Origin: Henriciella marina DSM 19595
GTDB lineage: Bacteria; Pseudomonadota; Alphaproteobacteria; Caulobacterales; Hyphomonadaceae
Direction of reading: 5' to 3'
DNA length: 64,000 nucleotides
Assembly (NCBI RefSeq): GCF_000376805.1
Contig: NZ_AQXT01000002.1
Coordinates: 682,001-746,000, forward strand
Shown here: positions 57,996 to 64,000 of the stretch, piece by piece
How positions within the stretch are numbered: the first letter of the stretch is position 1
How the letters are laid out: every line of letters begins with the position of its first letter
Made by a program: the position numbers and the translations under genes
The notes under the pieces: model-generated
Told to the model about the DNA's origin: nothing
The model's input: only the letters and a program-made list of their open reading frames with translations
Databases searched by the model: none

Positions 57996-58796
57996 TCAAT
58001 CGTCAAGCGCCTTTCTGAGATTTTCGCAGGTCGTTTTGCGGTCAGTTGCCTTCATGAGGCTCTCGCCGATGAGGAATCGACGTGCGCCAGCCCCGGCCAG
58101 CCGCTTGATGTGAGCTGGCTTGGAGATGCCGCTCTCGGAAATCAACGTCTTCGATGGATCGAGCATGGGAGCAAGCCGCTCCGTCGTCGACAGGTCAGTG
58201 ACCATGCGTTTGAGATCACGGTTGTTTACCCCGACCAGCAGGCCTGGAAGCGCGTTGGCGCGGTCCAGCTCAGCCTCATCGTGCACTTCTACGATCGCGT
58301 CCATTCCAAGATCAGTCGCGGCGGACAGAAGCTCATTCGCGACGGCATCATCGACCGCAGAGAGGATGACAAGAATCGCGTCTGCGCCGCCTGCGCGCGC
58401 TTCGGCGACCTGAATCGGATCGATCATGAATTCCTTGCGCAGGAGTGGAAGCTGAACGGCTTGCCTAATCGCCCTTAAATCATCCAGCGATCCGCCAAAG
58501 CTTGGATAATCAGTGAGGATAGAAAGACAGGCCGCGCCGGCCGATTCGTACTCTTGTGCGATAGCGACGGGGTTGGCCCCCGGTAGAATGTCTCCGGCGG
58601 ATGGCGATTTGCGCTTTAGCTCGCAGATCAGTGCGGCTTGGCCAGCCCCGGCAATCTCTGAAAGCTGCCTGGAAAATCCACGCGGTTTGGGCACTGACTT
58701 GCAGGCTTCCAGAAGCGCGGAGACAGTGGTCTGCTGCTTTAGTGCGGCGACTTCATCCTGCTTGTATTCGATGATCCGGTCGAGAGCGGTCGCCAC
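57996..58796 (-). CDS. trpC: Indole-3-glycerol phosphate synthase
   Basis: Forms indole-3-glycerol phosphate in tryptophan synthesis. The 266-residue TIM-barrel has L-I-C-E-L-K-R-K-S-P-S-A-G (catalytic Lys), L-R-K-E-F-M-I-D, L-V-G-V-N-N-R-D-L-K and I-S-E-S-G-I. It is a single-domain enzyme without fused TrpF. The start is GTG at 58796, overlapping the trpD TAG by one base, with AGGAAAG upstream. Confidence 0.97.
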   Translation of the reverse strand: MATALDRIIEYKQDEVAALKQQTTVSALLEACKSVPKPRGFSRQLSEIAGAGQAALICELKRKSPSAGDILPGANPVAIAQEYESAGAACLSILTDYPSFGGSLDDLRAIRQAVQLPLLRKEFMIDPIQVAEARAGGADAILVILSAVDDAVANELLSAATDLGMDAIVEVHDEAELDRANALPGLLVGVNNRDLKRMVTDLSTTERLAPMLDPSKTLISESGISKPAHIKRLAGAGARRFLIGESLMKATDRKTTCENLRKALDD

Positions 58797-59824
58797 TATG
58801 AGGTCTTTCCTGAACTGATGCTGGCGAGTGTCGTCAGCGTATGGAGTGCCCGCCCGCTATCTATGGCCTCAGCCGCGCGCTGTGCGCCCTCGAACAGATT
58901 GGCGGACAGGCCCAGAAGGCAGAGGCCTGCGGCCGCGTTGAGGAGGACTACGTCTCTGAATGGGCCACTTCGCCCCTCTAGGAGGTCGCGGATGGCGCCT
59001 GCATTGTCTTCGGGCGATCCGCCTTCGAGGGCCGCGAGCGGACTTGTATCAAGCCCCGCATCTTTTGGCTCGATCCGGAAGGCGTTTATCCTGCCCCCCT
59101 CGACTTCCCGGACTTCTGTCGACCCGGAGATGGAAATCTCATCGATGCCGTCGACGCCGTGCACCACCCACGCCTTTTCGATACCAAGCTTCAGCAATGT
59201 TTCAGCCATTGGATCAAGCCAGCGCGGATCATAGACGCCAAGGATCTGGTGCGTCGCACTGGCCGGATTGGAGAGCGGGCCGAGGAGGTTGAAAATGGTC
59301 CGGATACCAAGGCTTGAACGCACCGGTGCAACGTGGCGCATCGCTGAGTGATGGCTGCGCGCAAACAGAAAGCCTACCCCGGCCTTTTCGACACAGGCGG
59401 TGAATGTTTCAGCCGTTATATCCAGTTCGACCCCGAGCGCTTCGAGAACATCGGCCGATCCGGTCTTCGGCGGAACAGAGCGATTGCCATGCTTGGCGAC
59501 GCGGCCACCTGCTGCAGCGATTACGATGGCGCTTGCCGTGGAAGTATTGAGGGATTTCCACGACAGACCACCCGTGCCGCATGTATCGAGAAGCGGTCCG
59601 TCCAGCTGAACGCGCCGGGCATGCTGGCGCATGGTCATGGCGCCCGCATAAAGCTCCTTCGACGTCTCGCCCCGGACGGCGAGACCCATGAGGAAAGCGC
59701 CGATCTGTTCGGGCGGTGCCTCACCAGACAGAAGCGTATCAAAAGCCGGCGTCAGCACGTCCTGCTCCAGCTCCTCGGAGCGGGCGAGTGCCTTTATGGC
59801 GTTCAGTAGGGCAGGGTCGGTCAT
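58796..59824 (-). CDS. trpD: Anthranilate phosphoribosyltransferase
   Basis: Transfers phosphoribose from PRPP to anthranilate. The 342-residue protein contains D-T-C-G-T-G-G, the N-x-S-T-A loop (N-T-S-T-A-S-A), K-H-G-N-R-S-V and R-T-I-F-N-L-L-G-P-L-x-N-P. One residue in the glycine/Ser region differs from the usual G-D-G, here replaced by S-W-K, a point to check. The ATG at 59824 gives the standard N terminus. It is 73 bases downstream of the hydrolase gene. Confidence 0.95.
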   Translation of the reverse strand: MTDPALLNAIKALARSEELEQDVLTPAFDTLLSGEAPPEQIGAFLMGLAVRGETSKELYAGAMTMRQHARRVQLDGPLLDTCGTGGLSWKSLNTSTASAIVIAAAGGRVAKHGNRSVPPKTGSADVLEALGVELDITAETFTACVEKAGVGFLFARSHHSAMRHVAPVRSSLGIRTIFNLLGPLSNPASATHQILGVYDPRWLDPMAETLLKLGIEKAWVVHGVDGIDEISISGSTEVREVEGGRINAFRIEPKDAGLDTSPLAALEGGSPEDNAGAIRDLLEGRSGPFRDVVLLNAAAGLCLLGLSANLFEGAQRAAEAIDSGRALHTLTTLASISSGKTS

Positions 59825-59897
59825 GGGCGCTCTTGGCGTTGTCTCTGCCGCAGTGCGATAGACATGAAGCCCCGCCGGATCAACAGGGCACGGCGTC

Positions 59898-60674
59898 TCA
59901 ATAGTCGAGCGACGTAAGAACGGACGTGAGAACGTCCGGCGACAGGGCGAGGTCGCGGTGCCCGAAGCCTTCGAATTCAACGAGGTGGGCGTTTTCCAGT
60001 GCATCGACCAGAGCGCGCATTGGCTCGATGGGGCATTGCTCATCTGCGTGGGAGCCAATCACGACGATCTTGCCGTCAAACCGAGAGAGCGCAGCAGCCA
60101 TGTCAGGACCGTCGATTTCATAGCCCAGTTCTTCGCGGTAGAGGCGTTCTGCCTCTTCGATGACAGCCTCGCTAACGCCTTTCTTGCGCTGGCGATCGGC
60201 AAAGCCGCTTCCGGTCAGGGAGAGGGGCGGGGCGATCATGATCAGGTAATCGGCCTCTGCGCCAAGTTCGATGGCTCTGGCGGCGGCTCGACCTCCGAAT
60301 GAATGCGTGATGATCGCATCGACCGGCCCATGCTGGACAGTAACATCGTGTACGCACTGGCCGGCCGTCTTCCAGTTACAGGCTTCAAGCTGTGACGCGC
60401 CATGACCTGGCAGATCCATGAGAAGGACGGGGCGGCCATTCTGGATGAAGTCCATCGCGAAGTGCCGCCAGACACGGTGCGTATCATCCCAGCCATGGAT
60501 GAAGAGTGTCGTGGCACCTTGCGGTCCAGCGCGCCAGAGCGGTGTCGTCCCGAACTCGCCCTCGGCCTGGAACCGGGTATCGGGTGGGAGAAGATTTTGA
60601 CCGGGCGCCGCACTTGGCGAGCGGGGCCGCAAATCTTCGAGAAGCTCTTTTGCTGCGCGGGTGGTTTCGTCCAT
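59898..60674 (-). CDS. Alpha/beta-hydrolase of unknown substrate within the trp operon
   Basis: A 258-residue soluble alpha/beta-hydrolase. The oxyanion region H-G-W-D-D (60-64), the nucleophile S125 in T-H-S-F-G-G-R, and the likely D211 and H239 (G-F-G-H-R-D-L) form a complete triad. The nucleophile elbow begins with His instead of the usual Gly. It starts 12 bases after trpG and ends 73 bases before trpD, so it is transcribed with them. There is no signal peptide. I cannot name its substrate. Related genes may be found at other places in the genome family; its presence here is unusual for a trp operon. Confidence 0.88.
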   Translation of the reverse strand: MDETTRAAKELLEDLRPRSPSAAPGQNLLPPDTRFQAEGEFGTTPLWRAGPQGATTLFIHGWDDTHRVWRHFAMDFIQNGRPVLLMDLPGHGASQLEACNWKTAGQCVHDVTVQHGPVDAIITHSFGGRAAARAIELGAEADYLIMIAPPLSLTGSGFADRQRKKGVSEAVIEEAERLYREELGYEIDGPDMAAALSRFDGKIVVIGSHADEQCPIEPMRALVDALENAHLVEFEGFGHRDLALSPDVLTSVLTSLDY

Positions 60675-60686
60675 CTGTGGGGCTCC

Positions 60687-61262
60687 CTAGGCCTGACGCG
60701 TCAACCTGACGAAGTTCTCCACCATCTCATGACCGTATTCGGTACGGATCGATTCGGGGTGAAACTGGACCCCATAGAGCGGACGGCTGCGGTGATGCAC
60801 GGCCATGACCTCTCCGTCATCTGTCCAGGCGTTGGCAATCAGCGTGTCTGGCAGCTTGTCTTTGGGAATGGCGAGCGAGTGGTAGCGAACGACTTCGAAG
60901 CGCTCCGGCAGGCCATCGAAAATTCCGGTCTGCATCGTTCGGATCGTCGAGACCTTTCCGTGCAGGATGGCGCCGGCTTTGACGACGGGCTCGCCCATGG
61001 CGTCGCCGATAGCTTGATGGCCAAGACAAACGCCGAGTATCGGTAGCGTGTTTTCCGCATGCTTGATGAAATCGACGCAGATCCCGGCTTCACGCGGCGT
61101 GCAAGGGCCGGGCGAGAGGACAACACCATCAGGATTGAGCGCCAGCGCGTCCTCAACGCTCAGCTCGTCATTGCGGATGACCCGTGTGGGCGCGCCCGCC
61201 TGTTCGACATAGTGGACCAGATTCCAGGTGAAGCTGTCATAATTGTCGATGACGAGGATCAT
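60687..61262 (-). CDS. trpG: Anthranilate synthase component II (glutamine amidotransferase)
   Basis: Supplies ammonia from glutamine to TrpE, and possibly to PabB. The 191-residue class I amidotransferase has the nucleophile C79 in G-V-C-L-G-H-Q and the His/Glu pair in F-H-P-E-S-I. The start ATG overlaps the trpE TGA by four bases. Length is standard. Confidence 0.96.
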   Translation of the reverse strand: MILVIDNYDSFTWNLVHYVEQAGAPTRVIRNDELSVEDALALNPDGVVLSPGPCTPREAGICVDFIKHAENTLPILGVCLGHQAIGDAMGEPVVKAGAILHGKVSTIRTMQTGIFDGLPERFEVVRYHSLAIPKDKLPDTLIANAWTDDGEVMAVHHRSRPLYGVQFHPESIRTEYGHEMVENFVRLTRQA

Positions 61263-62689
61263 TGGTCGAACTCATAGATGGCCGCGAGGTCGGCGGCGCG
61301 TTTCAGGGCCCCGGCCTTGTGGACGGTTTCGGCGAACTCATACTCTGGGTCGCTGTCGAGTACGACGCCGCCGCCGGCCTGCACATGGACCTGGCCGTCC
61401 TTCAGAACGGCTGTGCGCAGGGCAATGCAGGTGTCCATGTCGCCATTCCAGCCGAAATAGCCGACCGCGCCGCCGTAAATGCCGCGCCGCGATGTTTCGA
61501 GCTTGTCGATGATCTGCATGGCGCGAATTTTGGGGGCGCCGGAGACTGTCCCTGCCGGAAGGCCAGCTAGAAGCGCGTCCACCGCGTCGAGGCCTTCGCG
61601 CAGATTGCCTTCGACATGGCTGACTATGTGCATGACGTGGCTATAACGCTCGACGATGAATTGTTCGCTGACTTCTACGCTGCCATAGGCGGCGACGCGG
61701 CCAACATCATTACGCCCAAGGTCGAGGAGCATGAGGTGCTCTGAACATTCTTTCTCGTCGGCGAGCAGGTCTGCTGCGCGGCGGGCATCTTCGACCGGGT
61801 CGCCGGACCGGGGTCTTGTGCCTGCGATCGGGCGGATCGCGACCCGGCCATCGCGCAGGCGCACCAGGATTTCCGGGCTGGAGCCAACCAGACGCACATC
61901 GCCCATATTCATATGAAACATGAAGGCCGACGGGTTGAGGCGTCTAAGGGCGCGATAAAGACTGATCGACTGGCGCTTGAACGGCGCTGAGAAGCGCTGG
62001 CTCGGTACGATCTGGAAGGTATCCCCGGCGCGAGCGTATTCCACCGCCTCTCGGACCATCTCGAAATAACGCGACTTGCTGGTGTTCGACTGGAAATCGA
62101 GCGCATCGCTGGACTGGTCGCGGGGCGACATGGGGGAGGGGTTCTGCAAAAGCGCCTCAATCCGGTCGAGACGGCTATTGGCGTCGGCTTCGGCGCCGGT
62201 TGCATGACGCCCGATCAGGACAAGCTCCTGATAGAGGTGATCGAAGACGATCACGACACCCGGAATGACCAGAACGCATTCAGCGACATTGAGATCGTCG
62301 CGTGCTTTGATCTCCACCGGTTCGACATACTGGATCATGTCGTAGCCGATATAGCCAAATGCGCCCGATGCCATTGGCGGCAGATCAGGCTCAGCGGTTT
62401 CGGCTTTGGCCATCTCGACGAACTGGCGAAGGGCGCTGATAGGGTCAGCGTCAATGGCGCGTGCGTCGCTGAAATCGGATTGCGCCGAGAGCTCGGCTTG
62501 GCCGTTCAGGATGCGAAACCATTGCAGAGGCTCGACACCGACAAAGGAATACCGGCCGAGTCGTTCGCCGCCATGGATCGACTCAAACAGAAATGAGCCT
62601 GGCTGGTCCGGGCCGAGCTTCAGCATGGCCGACACCGGCGTTTCGATATCGCCAATCCGCCGCCTTACAATCAGCCGGTCGCGGCTCAT
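61259..62689 (-). CDS. trpE: Anthranilate synthase component I
   Basis: Forms anthranilate from chorismate with TrpG. The 476-residue chorismate-binding enzyme has the C-terminal I-A-G-T-R-P-R-S-G-D-P, L-D-L-G-R-N-D-V-G-R-V and A-G-L-P-A-G-T-V-S-G-A-P-K motifs. Its N terminus holds the region L-F-E-S-I-H-G-G-E-R-L-G-R-Y-S-F. In relatives, this contains the tryptophan feedback site (L-L-E-S). It overlaps the ppiD-like gene by four bases. No leader peptide or attenuator is visible, since the gene is inside an operon. Confidence 0.96.
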   Translation of the reverse strand: MSRDRLIVRRRIGDIETPVSAMLKLGPDQPGSFLFESIHGGERLGRYSFVGVEPLQWFRILNGQAELSAQSDFSDARAIDADPISALRQFVEMAKAETAEPDLPPMASGAFGYIGYDMIQYVEPVEIKARDDLNVAECVLVIPGVVIVFDHLYQELVLIGRHATGAEADANSRLDRIEALLQNPSPMSPRDQSSDALDFQSNTSKSRYFEMVREAVEYARAGDTFQIVPSQRFSAPFKRQSISLYRALRRLNPSAFMFHMNMGDVRLVGSSPEILVRLRDGRVAIRPIAGTRPRSGDPVEDARRAADLLADEKECSEHLMLLDLGRNDVGRVAAYGSVEVSEQFIVERYSHVMHIVSHVEGNLREGLDAVDALLAGLPAGTVSGAPKIRAMQIIDKLETSRRGIYGGAVGYFGWNGDMDTCIALRTAVLKDGQVHVQAGGGVVLDSDPEYEFAETVHKAGALKRAADLAAIYEFDQ

Positions 62690-64000
62690 GTGTCGGGGTT
62701 TACCCGGGCCTTGTAGGAGGCGAGGGCACCCTCATTCACCTTGAGTTCGACGTCGCTCTGAATGTCGGTCACAAAGGCGTTGAAGAGATCATTCCCGATC
62801 GATTCCTGCAGCTCTGGGGTATCTGGCGTCGCCGTGCCGTCGGTAGTCAGGGCGGACCGGTCGATCCCAACAAGTTGAACAAGCGCGACAGCATCACCGG
62901 TCCGAAGGGGCGCGGTAAAGACGTTACCTTCCTCACGAAGCGAGAAGACGCCGCTTGCGAGTGCCGGCGGAATACCGCTTTCGGGCGATGGCTGACGGGT
63001 AAAGAAGACGTCGGGTGAGGTCAGTTCGACACCATACTCAGCCGCGCCTTCAGCAAAGCTCATCTCCCCGCTTTCGACCTGCCTCTTGATGGCGTCAGCA
63101 GCCTCCGAAAGAGCAGTGGAGCGACGCTGCATTTCAAGACCCGCGCGGAGATCTTCCCGAATATCTTCAAGGTCGGGCGTAAAGGGCTCAATCACTTCGT
63201 CGACACGCAGGATGTAGGCGTTTTCGTCCTCGCCAAAGCGCGATGTCTTGCTGTCGGCCGTCAGCTCGAATGCGCGCTGCAGGATCGCCGGATCCTGCTG
63301 CAGCACAGTGAGCTGCCTGCCGGTCTGCGTCGTGGCGGACCGGTCCACGGGCGCAAAACTCAAGACAGGGGTGCCCATTTCGAGGCCGATCTCTTCTAGG
63401 CTCGCGCCTGTGCCGATGAGATTATCGAGGCGCGAAATCGAGTCGTAATAGAGCCCAATCGCCTGCTCGCGCGACAGCACGTCCACGATCTCTTCACGGA
63501 CAGCTTCGAATGGCTCGCTGGCGCCCGGCGTAATCGATTCCAGACGGGCGACGGTATAGAAGCGACCAGATTCGAACGGACCAAAAATGCTTCCGGGGGA
63601 CGCCGCCTGTCCAAACAGGCGTTCTGCAAGGGATTGATTGGAAAGCGATGTCTGAAGGCCTGAGCGTTCAGATGAACTGACGAGACCTTGAATGGTCGAG
63701 GGTGCGGCGCCGCCAGCAATGCGGCCCAGCTGGGCGCGGGCGGCCTCTTCTGTCTCAAACACAAATTCCGTCCACGTCCGCGTGTCAGGCGCGGAATATT
63801 CTCGTGACTTCACGGACTCATAATAGGCGCGAAGCTCTTCGTGGGTGAATTCCGACTGGTTGACGAAATCATCGACCGTCAGATGAAGCAGGCTGACACG
63901 GCGGCGTTGCGGGTTCTCGAGCGCCGCCTTCTGTTCGTTGTAGTAGGTCGTCAGCTCCTCGTCCGTGACGGGATCAGGCTCAGGCAGATCCTCATTCGAT
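62686..64000 (-). CDS. PpiD-like SurA-N/parvulin peptidyl-prolyl isomerase, 5' end outside window
   Basis: The visible 437 residues are the middle and C-terminal part of a PpiD-type periplasmic folding factor anchored to the inner membrane. The part from about residue 30 has the recurring alpha-helical F-T-x-E-E-L-R-A-Y-Y-E-S-V pattern and the later parvulin-like and SurA-like repeats. The signal anchor is outside the window. The frame is open to the window edge. Adjacent position to trpE is typical in alphaproteobacteria. The assignment rests on composition and position; no catalytic residues can be checked. Confidence 0.85.
   Translation of the reverse strand, partial: SNEDLPEPDPVTDEELTTYYNEQKAALENPQRRRVSLLHLTVDDFVNQSEFTHEELRAYYESVKSREYSAPDTRTWTEFVFETEEAARAQLGRIAGGAAPSTIQGLVSSSERSGLQTSLSNQSLAERLFGQAASPGSIFGPFESGRFYTVARLESITPGASEPFEAVREEIVDVLSREQAIGLYYDSISRLDNLIGTGASLEEIGLEMGTPVLSFAPVDRSATTQTGRQLTVLQQDPAILQRAFELTADSKTSRFGEDENAYILRVDEVIEPFTPDLEDIREDLRAGLEMQRRSTALSEAADAIKRQVESGEMSFAEGAAEYGVELTSPDVFFTRQPSPESGIPPALASGVFSLREEGNVFTAPLRTGDAVALVQLVGIDRSALTTDGTATPDTPELQESIGNDLFNAFVTDIQSDVELKVNEGALASYKARVNPDT

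Overview
The window is a chromosomal segment of an alphaproteobacterium. The gene order, the GC-rich coding sequence with many overlapping ATGA, TTGA and GTGA stop/start junctions, the GTTC-N7-GTTC SOS box in front of lexA, the NuoE-HhH fusion and the class I PHA synthase all point to this class. A Caulobacterales member of the Hyphomonadaceae type is my best guess, but that is inference from synteny and protein character, not from a marker-gene comparison. Almost every base from 1 to about 10.7 kb and from 11.86 kb to the end is coding. No CRISPR array, prophage, integrase, transposase or toxin-antitoxin pair is visible.

Layout. 1-1.1 kb: 5' part of a PHA synthase on the minus strand. 1.2-6.9 kb: a small lipoprotein, then aminotransferase-hom-glpX-recJ. 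7.0-10.7 kb: four single tRNA genes (Glu, Pro, Arg, Phe) alternating with a double cold-shock protein, a DUF192 protein, a PaaI-type thioesterase, a homologue of the eukaryotic complex I subunit NDUFS4, and a sphingosine-phosphate-lyase-like PLP enzyme. 10.74-11.86 kb: the only gene-poor stretch. It holds a REP-like inverted pair, other short repeats, one ORF interrupted by a stop codon, and several perfect palindromes before nuoA. 11.9-27.1 kb: the complete 14-subunit nuo operon, with an unrecognised four-helix membrane protein between nuoF and nuoG. 27.1-34.4 kb: birA, coaX, rnj, methylmalonyl-CoA epimerase, a DUF1467 protein, proS and the lipoprotein-release ABC transporter. 34.5-37.9 kb: dnaE. 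38.0-52.3 kb: translation and envelope genes rpsB-tsf-pyrH-frr-uppS-cdsA-dxr-rseP-bamA-ompH-lpxD-lpxA-lpxI-lpxB. 52.3-64 kb, mostly minus strand: gltA, gltX, (comEC on plus), lexA, trpC, trpD, an alpha/beta hydrolase, trpG, trpE and a truncated ppiD-like gene.

Functionally the segment joins respiration (complex I), outer-membrane biogenesis (Rip1-type protease RseP, BamA, OmpH, lipid A enzymes, Lol transporter), isoprenoid and phospholipid precursors (dxr, uppS, cdsA), translation and replication (rpsB, tsf, frr, gltX, proS, dnaE), tryptophan synthesis and the SOS repressor.

I do not see a clear new multi-gene system. The points most worth a second look are the unknown membrane protein inside the nuo operon, the hydrolase inside the trp operon, the absence of fabZ and of moaC/moeA from positions where related genomes usually carry them, a gltA terminator that lies antisense inside the end of lpxB, two convergent gene pairs that share a CTAG at their stop codons, and the palindrome-rich region with a broken gene upstream of nuoA.
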